DNA from: an uncultured Lachnospiraceae bacterium
GTDB lineage: Bacteria > Bacillota > Clostridia > Lachnospirales > Lachnospiraceae
NCBI GenBank assembly: GCA_900548905.1
Contig: URMK01000029.1
Span: 1-64,000 of the forward strand
Direction of reading: 5' to 3'
Length of the DNA stretch: 64,000 nucleotides
Below the pieces are notes generated by a model. The model ran no database searches and had not been told where the DNA came from. It was given only the letters and a program-made list of their open reading frames with translations. Shown here one piece after another: positions 14,969-22,525 of the stretch; position 1 is the stretch's first letter; each line of letters starts with the position of its first letter. The position numbers and the translations under genes are program-made.

Positions 14969-15955
14969 ATGGCTTACCAGATATTGGAGATGTCGGACGG
15001 ACAAAGAGTGGCGCTGTATGCACAGGGAAATTCCGTATTATATTGTTTTCTGCCTTTTGCAAGAGGCATGATACCTACAGAAGTGAGGAGAGATTATCTG
15101 GCCCATTTCGAAGCGGGGGTTTTCCGGGATACGGTATGCTATGTATATGAGGATTTGGAGCATAATGTTATTTTGGATACCCTGGGAGCCGGGCCCGCTA
15201 GGATTATCCTTACGGCCGGCCCGCTGGGGTATGGCTTCTGTAACCTGCGTCTGGTGGTACGGGACGGGGAGCTGTATCTCTTCTACCAGGCTTATTCCGG
15301 AAGGGATAAGGGATACGGTCTTTATGTTTGTATGCCTTATCAGGAGAACCGGCGCGGTGTGATATTTGAGATGGAAGGCAGTGACAGTGATGACGGAAAA
15401 AAGACAGGCCAGCCCGATAATACAGGAAATGGCGTAAACCTAAAAACTCCGCCTTCAGGGAAAGCGGCTTTTGTACCTGTGGATTACCGGATAATCACGA
15501 CGGATCCAGGCACCATACTGACCTGCGCGGATAAGACCAGCGGTGAGCTGCGGATATTTGAATGGAAGCAGGAGCTTATTTTCGAGGAACGAAAGGTACT
15601 GGGAGAAGAAGAGCACGGACGCAGGCTGAACCGCCTTCAGGCGGCCTGGCAGGAGGACCGGGAGGGCTGGGAACTGCAGAAGGAAGAGATACAGGCAGAA
15701 GCGCTGGCCAGACTGGGAGAGCTGCAGCAGGAGAGGGAGGAACGCCTTATCCAGTGCAGGAAAGAGTATGAAGGGAAGGTTACCCGTCTGCGGGGGGAAT
15801 ACGAAGAAAAGCTTTCCAAATGTAAGGAAGGATATGAAAAGCAGCTTCTTGCGGCTAAACGCCAGTATGATGAACTGGCGCAGACCGCAATCCGGCTTCA
15901 GCAGATCGGGAGAAAGTGGCGGGATAAATATTTTGAGAAGGATGACGGGGAATAG
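14969..15955 (+). CDS. Hypothetical protein with beta domain and C-terminal coiled coil
   Basis: This 328-residue protein is of unrecognised family. Residues 1-125 look beta-rich and possibly propeller-like (AYQILEMSDGQRVALYAQGN, LVVRDGELYLFYQAYS). A polar low-complexity stretch follows at about 137-165. Residues ~205-320 form a long charged coiled coil (RLNRLQAAWQEDREGWELQK, AKRQYDELAQTAIRLQQIG). A strong AAAGGAGGAGG precedes the ATG. It is divergent from the cysteine-rich gene across 141 bp. The coiled coil suggests a scaffold or self-assembling role; an association with spore structures is only suggested by the neighbour. Confidence 0.6.
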   Translation: MAYQILEMSDGQRVALYAQGNSVLYCFLPFARGMIPTEVRRDYLAHFEAGVFRDTVCYVYEDLEHNVILDTLGAGPARIILTAGPLGYGFCNLRLVVRDGELYLFYQAYSGRDKGYGLYVCMPYQENRRGVIFEMEGSDSDDGKKTGQPDNTGNGVNLKTPPSGKAAFVPVDYRIITTDPGTILTCADKTSGELRIFEWKQELIFEERKVLGEEEHGRRLNRLQAAWQEDREGWELQKEEIQAEALARLGELQQEREERLIQCRKEYEGKVTRLRGEYEEKLSKCKEGYEKQLLAAKRQYDELAQTAIRLQQIGRKWRDKYFEKDDGE

Positions 15956-15956
15956 G

Positions 15957-16055
15957 AATGAGAGCAAATCCTTTGGGAATATAGGCGGCAGGCGCCATTC
16001 CGAAATGTTTTTTGAATACGGAGATAAAATGTCTGGATGCGGCGCCGCCTGGTAT
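15957..16055 (-). pseudogene. Relic of an AraC-type HTH regulator C-terminus
   Basis: Translation of the minus strand from 16055 gives AASRHFISVFKKHFGMAPAAY followed by IPKGF. This closely matches the end of the second HTH in AraC proteins, where F-x-x-x-FKKxFGMxPxxY is the signature. There is no start, no first HTH and no stop before the neighbouring gene, so only ~33 codons remain. It is squeezed between the coiled-coil gene and the Rpn gene, consistent with a deletion that came with the Rpn gene or its rearrangement. Confidence 0.6.
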
Positions 16056-16083
16056 CTAACCCGGAAAGAACCTGGAAAACAGG

Positions 16084-16275
16084 TTACAGTCCATATTTTT
16101 TGTACAGCCTTTTTCGCAGGGCAGCATCTTCTGCTGCCCGCAGAATATCAGGGATCCTGTCCTCTTCGCCCAGTTTCTGAATTAGAAGGGCAAGCCTGGA
16201 TTCACCTTTTTTTATTCCTGCAGACTGTCCTTCTTCCCGACAGTCCTCCATCCATTCATCAAACGCTTTACACAT
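16084..16275 (-). CDS. Possible nested RpnS-like small protein (C-terminal part of Rpn paralog 2)
   Basis: AAGGAGG ends ten bases before an in-frame ATG at 16275. The 63-residue product would begin MCKAFDEWMEDC, as in paralog 1. This is the best Shine-Dalgarno in the whole gene and is better than expected inside a coding sequence. By analogy with E. coli rpn loci it could be an intragenic antitoxin; this has not been shown for Clostridia as far as I know. Confidence 0.5.
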   Translation of the reverse strand: MCKAFDEWMEDCREEGQSAGIKKGESRLALLIQKLGEEDRIPDILRAAEDAALRKRLYKKYGL

Positions 16276-17013
16276 ATCAACCACACCTCCTTCCGATTGT
16301 CCTATCTTGTATTTCTTAAGTTTCCGGGAATTCGTACAGGTGACAATCACCTCAAAACCCCGTTCTGTCATTTTTGAAAAAGCATCTTTGTTTTCGGATA
16401 TAAATGTTTTCATAGCTTTTGTATCATCAACCCGCTGCAGGATACCCATAACCTCTCTTAACTCCGTATGGAATAAATCTACATCCATATCCTTTTTGAC
16501 TGAATATACCCGAAGCGGATAGTCCGGTATTTCCCGGCGCAGAAGTGTGGGAACTCCGGAAAAATCCAGAATATCGTGAATGCATGCCGGTTGCTGCCAC
16601 TCTTCGCTTCCATAATAAACAACTATAGTGAAAACGGGAAGGAGCAAGTCTGCTTCATCAAAATAAGCAACGCCTTTTCTTTCCTTATGGTCGGCTATTA
16701 TCGCTTTAATCTGCCGTCCGTATTCGTCCGCATCATACCGCATACACCGTACCGGCATCCGGAAATCCCTGTGCTCCTGGTTCTCTACGGCTAATACGGC
16801 AGCAGGGGCGTTGCAGTACAGCAGCTTCTTAATATCCCGAAACTGCTTGCTGTAATTACCCTGGTTGCTTTTGGTGGCTTGTGCACAATCCAGCGGATGA
16901 AGTTCTTCCGGCTGAATTACTCTGCTTCCATGAAAACAGCATCCGTTTATAAGATCTGCAAATATATGCGGATCCGCAATAAAATCATTCAGGATAATAT
17001 CTTTTTTACCCAT
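16084..17013 (-). CDS. Rpn family PD-(D/E)XK nuclease / putative transposase (paralog 2)
   Basis: This is a 309-residue paralog of the protein at 324-1298, colinear through most of its length. It carries the same nuclease segment (LAVENQEHRDFRMPVRCMRY) and the same closing RLYKKYGL. It lacks the expanded GExR repeats, having only GIKKGESR. The start at 17013 follows AGGAG with six-base spacing. An internal in-frame ATG at 16275 behind AAGGAGG could give a separate 63-residue product. The promoter block upstream is also conserved with paralog 1, so the duplication included flanking DNA. Confidence 0.85.
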   Translation of the reverse strand: MGKKDIILNDFIADPHIFADLINGCCFHGSRVIQPEELHPLDCAQATKSNQGNYSKQFRDIKKLLYCNAPAAVLAVENQEHRDFRMPVRCMRYDADEYGRQIKAIIADHKERKGVAYFDEADLLLPVFTIVVYYGSEEWQQPACIHDILDFSGVPTLLRREIPDYPLRVYSVKKDMDVDLFHTELREVMGILQRVDDTKAMKTFISENKDAFSKMTERGFEVIVTCTNSRKLKKYKIGQSEGGVVDMCKAFDEWMEDCREEGQSAGIKKGESRLALLIQKLGEEDRIPDILRAAEDAALRKRLYKKYGL

Positions 17014-17028
17014 AGGTTTCTCCTGTTT

Positions 17029-17058
17029 ATTATAATACTGTTGTACGTAAAAAATCAA
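17029..17058 (-). promoter_or_regulatory. Candidate promoter of Rpn paralog 2
   Basis: On the minus strand TTGATT (17058-17053) and TATAAT (17034-17029) are 18 bases apart, as in paralog 1. The surrounding bases (ATGATTGATTTT) are also conserved between the two loci. Confidence 0.4.
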
Positions 17059-17201
17059 TCATAATTTGGTTCTTTTTAAAGGATTATTTGAGAGAGATCT
17101 CAATGAATCAACAAGAATTTTATGGAATTTCTAATAGTAATAAGAGAATAACAGATGCCGTAAAAAAATACAAGCATTATTTTCAGTTTCCGTATACCCT
17201 G

Positions 17202-17234
17202 CGTAACAGTTCAGACGGCCCGGCAGCGGTTCAA
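17202..17234. repeat. GTAACAGTTCAGAC dispersed repeat
   Basis: GTAACAGTTCAGAC is followed by GGCCCGGCAGCGGTTCA. It belongs to the same motif class as the MITE ends at 27325-27458 but is degenerate. Confidence 0.35.
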
Positions 17235-17316
17235 AAAAAACAATATTTTCGAAAAAAACCAACATGACCGGGAGGAAATAACATGATATAGTAAAGAATA
17301 TAGTATGGTAAAGGTA

Positions 17317-17343
17317 TTGAAAAATTACTATATATGTTATAAT
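17317..17343 (+). promoter_or_regulatory. Putative promoter of aldolase-kinase operon
   Basis: TTGAAA at 17317-17322 and TATAAT at 17338-17343, with a 15-base spacer, stand about 50 bases before the aldolase start. The -10 is perfect; the short spacer suggests an activator or a different -35. Confidence 0.5.
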
Positions 17344-17391
17344 AGGGCAGGAGAAATTAGTTAATAACCTGAATAAAGGGGAGGAATCAGA

Positions 17392-18354
17392 ATGAACGAA
17401 GTATTGGAGCAAATCAGAAAAATCGGTATTGTCCCTGTGGTAAAGCTTGACAGGGTGGAGGATGCGGTGCCGTTGGCAGAAAGCCTGATAAACGGCGGGC
17501 TTCCCTGCGCGGAGGTTACGTTCCGCACGCCGGCAGCGGCGGGGGCCATTGCAGCTATCCGCAAGGCGTTTCCGGACATGCTCCTGGGAGCGGGTACGGT
17601 TCTCACCACCGGGCAGGTTGATGAAGCCATGGAAGCGGGAGCAACCTTTATCGTCAGCCCGGGGCTGAACCCGGAGGTGGTAAAATATTGTGTGGATAAT
17701 AAAATCCCCGTAACTCCCGGCTGTTCGAATCCCAGCGATATTGAGACAGCCATTTCCCTGGGGCTGGATGTGGTAAAGTTTTTCCCGGCGGAAGCGGCAG
17801 GAGGACTTGCCATGATCAAGGCGATGTCCGCTCCTTATGTTAATATGAAATTTATGCCCACCGGCGGTATCAGTGCCAAGAACCTGAATGAATATCTCAG
17901 CTTCAATAAGATCATCGCCTGCGGCGGGAGCTGGATGGTAAAGGATGATTTGATTAAAGCCGGTGAGTTTGACAAGATTGAAGCGCTGACAAGGGAAGCG
18001 GTTGAACTGATGCTGGGCTTTGAGCTGGCTCATGTGGGAATCAATGAAACCGACGGGGAAGCGGCGGATAAAACCGCCGGACGTTTTGAGTCCATATTCG
18101 GGTTTGGGAAGAAAACCGGATCCTCATCCGTATTTGCAGGAACGGCCGTTGAGGTAATGAAAGCCCCCGGCCTTGGTGCAAAGGGACATATCGGCATCCG
18201 TACCAACTATATTGAAAGAGCCGTGAATTATCTGGAAAACCAGGGCGTGGAATTTGAACCCTCCAGTGCCAAGTATGATGAAAAGGGGAACCTGAAGGCT
18301 ATTTATCTGAAGGAAGAAGTGGGCGGCTTTGCCATACATCTGGTACAGAAATAA
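17392..18354 (+). CDS. KDPG/KHG aldolase fused to a C-terminal VOC-like domain
   Basis: Residues 1-~205 form a class I aldolase that splits 2-keto-3-deoxy-6-phosphogluconate into pyruvate and glyceraldehyde 3-phosphate. E41 lies in AEVTFRTP and the Schiff-base lysine is K129 in VVKFFPAEA; TPGCSNPSDIETA and MPTGGIS are also typical. Residues ~210-320 add a domain resembling a vicinal-oxygen-chelate half (ELAHVGINE early, IERAVNYLENQGVEFEPSS and GGFAIHLVQK late). A stand-alone aldolase has ~205 residues, so this is an extended form. It is 45 bases upstream of kdgK and forms the lower part of the uronate route with kduI/kduD. The role of the extra domain is unknown. Confidence 0.9.
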   Translation: MNEVLEQIRKIGIVPVVKLDRVEDAVPLAESLINGGLPCAEVTFRTPAAAGAIAAIRKAFPDMLLGAGTVLTTGQVDEAMEAGATFIVSPGLNPEVVKYCVDNKIPVTPGCSNPSDIETAISLGLDVVKFFPAEAAGGLAMIKAMSAPYVNMKFMPTGGISAKNLNEYLSFNKIIACGGSWMVKDDLIKAGEFDKIEALTREAVELMLGFELAHVGINETDGEAADKTAGRFESIFGFGKKTGSSSVFAGTAVEVMKAPGLGAKGHIGIRTNYIERAVNYLENQGVEFEPSSAKYDEKGNLKAIYLKEEVGGFAIHLVQK

Positions 18355-18399
18355 TAACAGTTACAGGAGCGAAGGCTGAAAAAGAAAGGTGAGGAAATC

Positions 18400-19422
18400 A
18401 TGAGCAAAGTAGTAACATTTGGAGAGATTATGCTGAGGCTGGCGCCGGAGGGCTACTACCGTTTTGTGCAGGCGGATAATTATGTGGCTACCTATGGAGG
18501 CGGCGAAGCAAACGTGTCTGTATCACTGGCAAATTACGGTCTGGAGTCCAAATTCGTAAGCAAGCTTCCCAAACATGAAATCGGACAGGCAGGGGTGAAT
18601 TCTTTACGGAAATTCGGTGTGGATACTTCCGATATCGTGAGGGGCGGAAACCGTGTCGGTATATATTATCTGGAAAAAGGCGCCAGCCAGCGTCCTTCCA
18701 AGGTTATTTATGACCGTGCAGGATCTTCTATCGCAGAGGCGGTTAAGGGGGATTTTGACTGGGATAAGATTTTTGAAGGGGTGGACTGGTTCCATTTTAC
18801 CGGAATTACGCCTGCACTTGGGGAAAACGTTGCGGAAATCTGTATGGAAGCGGTGAAAAAGGCAAAAGAAAAGGGCATCATCGTAAGCTGTGATTTGAAT
18901 TATAGAAATAAGCTCTGGACCAAGGAAAAAGCAGGCAGGGTAATGGGTGATCTTTGTAAGTATGTGGACGTCTGCATTGCCAATGAAGAGGATGCCGGCG
19001 ACGTATTCGGCATTAAGGCATCCAATACGGATGTAACCAGCGGACAGGTTAACCATGAGGGCTATAAGGATGTGGCAAAGCAGCTTGCTGACCGTTTTGG
19101 TTTCAGCAAGGTTGCCATTACCCTGAGAAGCTCCATTTCCGCCAACGATAATAAATGGGCGGCAATGCTGTATGACGGAACGGATTACTATTTCAGCAAA
19201 AATTACCTGATGCATATTGTGGACCGGGTTGGCGGCGGAGATTCCTTTGGGGCAGGTCTGATCTACAGCTGCCTGCAGAATATGGAACCCCAGCAGATTA
19301 TCGAATTCGCGGTGGCGGCAAGCTGTCTGAAGCACAGTATTGAAGGCGACTTCAATATGGTTTCCGTGGATGAAGTATGCAAGCTTGCAGGCGGGGATGC
19401 GTCAGGAAGGGTGCAGCGCTGA
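18400..19422 (+). CDS. kdgK: 2-dehydro-3-deoxygluconokinase (PfkB family sugar kinase)
   Basis: This 340-residue ribokinase-like enzyme phosphorylates KDG to KDPG using ATP. N-terminal motif GEIMLRLAPEGYYRF and GGGEANVSVSLANYG match KDG kinases. The catalytic base lies in the C-terminal motif VDRVGGGDSFGAGL, which also forms the anion hole. It follows the aldolase gene in one operon and ends before a terminator. Together with KduI, KduD and the aldolase it gives a complete path from unsaturated uronate to central metabolism. Confidence 0.93.
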   Translation: MSKVVTFGEIMLRLAPEGYYRFVQADNYVATYGGGEANVSVSLANYGLESKFVSKLPKHEIGQAGVNSLRKFGVDTSDIVRGGNRVGIYYLEKGASQRPSKVIYDRAGSSIAEAVKGDFDWDKIFEGVDWFHFTGITPALGENVAEICMEAVKKAKEKGIIVSCDLNYRNKLWTKEKAGRVMGDLCKYVDVCIANEEDAGDVFGIKASNTDVTSGQVNHEGYKDVAKQLADRFGFSKVAITLRSSISANDNKWAAMLYDGTDYYFSKNYLMHIVDRVGGGDSFGAGLIYSCLQNMEPQQIIEFAVAASCLKHSIEGDFNMVSVDEVCKLAGGDASGRVQR

Positions 19423-19453
19423 TGCTGTCATAAGAATACAATACTATACCTAT

Positions 19454-19489
19454 AAAAAGCCGCAGGATTATTTTTCCCCTGCGGCTTTT
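19454..19489. terminator. Intrinsic terminator after kdgK
   Basis: AAAAAGCCGCAGG pairs with CCTGCGGCTTTT. It separates the kdgK operon from the WYL regulator. Confidence 0.85.
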
Positions 19490-19525
19490 GCCACGGGCTT
19501 TATAGGGGAAAGACAGGAGACGGCG

Positions 19526-20446
19526 ATGAAAATCGACAGAATGCTGGAAATTATTATTTACTTAGTCAATCATGATAATGTTTCGGCCAGTTATCTGGCG
19601 GAACGGTTCGGCGTATCCGTGCGGACCATTCAAAGGGATATGGTCAGCATTTCCTCCATTGGGATACCGGTATATTCCGTGGGAGGAAAATATGGTGGAT
19701 ACTCCATTTTGCCTACCTATAAGATGAAAAACCTGAATATCCGGGAGGAGGAACAGCAGATGATACGCAAGGCCCTGGAGAGCCTTGCCACATCTTATAC
19801 AAATACTACGCTGGACGGGCTTCTGGAAAAATACAACGCGATTGTGGAAAAAGAAGGAGGACAGAAGGTTTTCTGGGATTTCAGCGTTTCCAGGGAAAAT
19901 AAAAAGGTTCAGGATACGAACCGGCTTCTCGAGAAAGCGATACAGGACAGGAGACTTATCAACTTTTCCTATCAGAAGGCGGACGGGGAAACATCTGATC
20001 AAAAAGTGGAACCGCTGGCTATCCATTATAAATGGTATGCGTGGTATCTGTTTGCCTATTCGGAGTACCGGCAGGCATACCGGACCTATAAGATTGCCAG
20101 AATGCGGGATATCAGAACAGAAGAGAGGAGAGGGACTAAAGAGCATGGAGATATCCGGGAACGGATGAAGGAGTCGGAAACCGCCTATTATCAGACCTGT
20201 ATTGCCATTGAGGTACATTTTTCTGAAAAGGAAACCGGGCTTATGGAAGAATTTTTTCCGGACTGCCCAATAGAAAGGCTCAAGGATGAGCAGTGCAGGA
20301 TTTTCATTCATGTCCCGCCCGGAGAAAGGCTTTGGAAAGCACTGCTGCTCAGTTTTGGAGACAGGGTGCGGGTAGTGGGACCGGAGGTATATAAAAAAGA
20401 ATTGATCCAAACCGCGCAACAATTTTTATCTAATTACGACATATAG
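19526..20446 (+). CDS. YafY-type HTH/WYL domain transcriptional regulator
   Basis: This 306-residue protein has an N-terminal DeoR-like winged HTH (DNVSASYLAERFGVSVRTIQRDM) and a wing GGKYGGYSI. A WYL-domain region follows at about 135-200 (RLINFSYQKADG...VEPLAIHYKWYAWYLFAY) and a C-terminal WCX-like part. Such proteins sense nucleic acid or other ligands and repress or activate neighbouring genes. ATG 19526 has AGGAG six bases upstream. It follows the kdgK terminator and precedes a decayed gene; its targets are unknown. Confidence 0.88.
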   Translation: MKIDRMLEIIIYLVNHDNVSASYLAERFGVSVRTIQRDMVSISSIGIPVYSVGGKYGGYSILPTYKMKNLNIREEEQQMIRKALESLATSYTNTTLDGLLEKYNAIVEKEGGQKVFWDFSVSRENKKVQDTNRLLEKAIQDRRLINFSYQKADGETSDQKVEPLAIHYKWYAWYLFAYSEYRQAYRTYKIARMRDIRTEERRGTKEHGDIRERMKESETAYYQTCIAIEVHFSEKETGLMEEFFPDCPIERLKDEQCRIFIHVPPGERLWKALLLSFGDRVRVVGPEVYKKELIQTAQQFLSNYDI

Positions 20447-20523
20447 CTGTCGCATGTACCTGTTATGATAAGAAAAAGGCTTCCGAAGCGGAAGAGCCAT
20501 AAACGTACAGGGAGGATTAGCTG

Positions 20524-20890
20524 ATGGGAACCGCAGAAAAAGACATCAAAGAAAGATTATATGCATTGGGAGCGGATCTGTGCGGATATGGAAAAGCTTC
20601 ATATCCTTGCGGTACCCATTAGGACGAACGGTGCGGAGAGGGACAAAAAAACGGGGAGATGGAGAAGTATTGTTTCCGTAAAACATGCGGCCCAGGCGGC
20701 GGGGCTTGGTACAATCGGCAGAAATACCCTGCTGCTTACCCCGGAATATGGGAGTATGGTCTGGCTCAGTTTGATATTGACGGAACTTGTGCTGGAAGCG
20801 GATGAGCGGAAGGCGGATATCTGCAACTGTTGCGGCAGATGCGTGGAAATCTGTCCGGTCAACGCATTGGAAAGCCCGGAAATTTACAGA
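20524..20890 (+). pseudogene. Decayed 4Fe-4S epoxyqueuosine-reductase-like protein
   Basis: A good start at 20524 (after GGAGG) gives MGTAEKDIKERLYALGADLCG, the typical N-terminus of this family, but stops after 32 codons. A second frame from about 20590 carries the central and C-terminal family blocks: IVSVKHAAQAAGLGTIGRNTLL, SLILTELVLE and the ferredoxin cluster ICNCCGRCVEICPVNAL. Most of the middle is deleted, and the end runs out inside the opposite-strand acetyltransferase gene. It is therefore a truncated remnant of a ~250-residue Fe-S protein. Confidence 0.75.
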
Positions 20891-21843
20891 AGCGCTTCAA
20901 AAATCTGTTCATGATTGCCCCATAGATCTTCTTTCTCTTCTATTTTTGCAAATCCGTATTTTTCATACAATCCCTTTTCCCCGCTGACCAGATAGACCTT
21001 GGGAAACCCCAGATCCCGGGCATAGGACATGGCGCTTTGTATTAGCTTCTGGCTCAACCGCCTGCCCCGGTATTTTTCCCCTACAAACATGTAGCCGATA
21101 TAAGGGGAGTAAGGGACATCCGGAATACAGTCCTTACGTGCCAGGGTACAGTAGCCTGCAATCTCTCCCTGATCAAAAGCGGCTAATACCCTCTCCCAGC
21201 CGGTAAACAGATTATCGGCCATATCCCTGGCGAGAAAAGGTCCGGCCTTCCAGGAGCAGGAAGCCGCATAGGCACATACCTGCTTCCATTGCGTATCCGT
21301 ATTCTGCAGTGCTTTTATCTGCAGCTTACGATTTCCCGGACAGTTATTTTTTATGGAATAGTACAGACAATGCTGAAGGCTTCCGTGATATACGATATCC
21401 TCTGTCCTGTCAATGCGGGCCATGCCGCATTTTTCCATTACCCGGAAGCTTGCCGTGTTCTTTTCAAAAGCGGCAGCAATAATTTCTGTAAATCCTTTTT
21501 GAAACAAATAGGTGATAACCCCCTTCATCGCTTCTGTTGCATATCCAAAATTATGGTATTCGGGATTTATTACATAACCCATTTCTATTCTGTCCCCGTC
21601 AATATCCACGTCATTGACAAAGCCTATCAGCTGGTTTTTCAAATAGATTCCGGCTTCCTCATGTTCTCCGGATAAGGAGAGGGCTTTCAGCTTTTGAAAC
21701 ATACCTGCGGCTTCCTCTGCGGAGTGAAAATCGGGGATCATAAAGGTTTCCTTTATGTTCTCATCCATGAGAAGGCGGATCACAGCATCCTTATCCGCAT
21801 CGGTATAGGGTCTTATTTCCAGTCGTTTGGTTATGATATTCAT
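20884..21843 (-). CDS. Two-domain GNAT acetyltransferase
   Basis: This 319-residue protein consists of two complete GNAT folds. The first (1-~165) is RimJ/RimL-like: RLEIRPYTDADKDAV, MGYVINPEYHNFGYATEAM as the acetyl-CoA site, then RVMEKCGM. The second (~170-319) has IGYMFVGEKYRGRRLSQKLI and a final VSGEKGLYEKYGF. The second half resembles the separate protein encoded at 25843-26295, which suggests shared origin. Acetyl acceptors are unknown. It overlaps the end of the Fe-S pseudogene. Confidence 0.85.
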   Translation of the reverse strand: MNIITKRLEIRPYTDADKDAVIRLLMDENIKETFMIPDFHSAEEAAGMFQKLKALSLSGEHEEAGIYLKNQLIGFVNDVDIDGDRIEMGYVINPEYHNFGYATEAMKGVITYLFQKGFTEIIAAAFEKNTASFRVMEKCGMARIDRTEDIVYHGSLQHCLYYSIKNNCPGNRKLQIKALQNTDTQWKQVCAYAASCSWKAGPFLARDMADNLFTGWERVLAAFDQGEIAGYCTLARKDCIPDVPYSPYIGYMFVGEKYRGRRLSQKLIQSAMSYARDLGFPKVYLVSGEKGLYEKYGFAKIEEKEDLWGNHEQIFEALL

Positions 21844-22002
21844 ATGTTTTGATTCTCCTGTTCGAGTATGGGGAGCCGGGAAATATCGTTGTCTGATGTG
21901 ATTTTAAAATACGCAGGCAGGGCTGTCAAGTCAGATACCCCGCAGCAGGATGCAGTCTGCGGTTTCTGTAAATACGGCTGTAAAGAAAAAAAGAAATAAT
22001 AG

Positions 22003-22031
22003 TTGACAGCACTATCTGTAAATGATATAGT
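22003..22031 (+). promoter_or_regulatory. Promoter of Rrf2-redox operon with inverted-repeat operator
   Basis: TTGACA (22003-22008) and TATAGT (22026-22031) are separated by 17 bp. CTGTAA and TTACAG arms overlap the -10 (22015-22035), and further GTTACAG/TTACAGTT copies follow to about 22070. The symmetry and position suit autorepression by the Rrf2 protein encoded next. Confidence 0.7.
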
Positions 22032-22090
22032 TACAGTAACAAATGTAAAAAAAATAATTACAGTTAAGAAACCAGAAAGGAGATGCGGCA

Positions 22091-22525
22091 TTGAACAGTG
22101 ATTTTTGTGTGGCTGTGCATGGACTCGTATATTTGAAGCATAAAGGCTCTGTCATTCCCAGCGAAGAGCTGGCAACGAATATCTGTACCAATCCGGCCCG
22201 TGTGAGGAAAGTGATGGCCAGGCTGAAAAAGGCCGGTCTGGTAGAGACAAAGGAAGGGAAGATAGGCGGTTATTCCTGTGTGGAAAAAGCCGGGGATATA
22301 ACGCTGTACACCATTGCAGAGGCGCTTTCCATCCGGTTTGTGGATGCTTCGTGGCGCAGCGGCGACAGTGACATGAGCTGTCTGATCGCCTCCGGCATGG
22401 CGGAGGTAATGAACGGGATTTACCTGGAACTGGACGGGTTATGTCTGGATAAGCTGAAGCAGATTACCATAGGCGAGATAGAAAACCAATTGTTTTCCGG
22501 AAAAAGAAAAGGAGAAGCACAATGA
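22091..22525 (+). CDS. Rrf2 family transcriptional regulator
   Basis: This 144-residue winged-helix regulator begins FCVAVHGLVYLKHKG and has the recognition-helix region LATNICTNPARVRKVMARLKKAGLVETKEGKIGGY typical of Rrf2. It has single cysteines at about positions 6, 31 and 97 but not the three-cysteine cluster of IscR, so it more likely senses thiol oxidation than carrying an Fe-S cluster. The TTG start at 22091 has AAAGGAG eight bases upstream. It overlaps the following reductase gene by ATGA and is probably its redox-responsive repressor. Confidence 0.9.
   Translation: MNSDFCVAVHGLVYLKHKGSVIPSEELATNICTNPARVRKVMARLKKAGLVETKEGKIGGYSCVEKAGDITLYTIAEALSIRFVDASWRSGDSDMSCLIASGMAEVMNGIYLELDGLCLDKLKQITIGEIENQLFSGKRKGEAQ

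Larger units (their letters stand above)
17014..17391. other. Divergent region between Rpn paralog 2 and KDPG aldolase gene
   Basis: This is 378 bp without a gene. The Rpn side has a promoter-like block at 17029-17058. A GTAACAGTTCAGAC repeat lies at 17202-17215. The aldolase side is AT-rich and contains a strong -10 at 17338-17343. Confidence 0.55.

Noticed and set aside
17721..17740. GTTCGAATCCC, a T-loop-like sequence suggesting tRNA
   Set aside because: It is inside the aldolase coding sequence (CSNPSD) and no acceptor or anticodon stems surround it.
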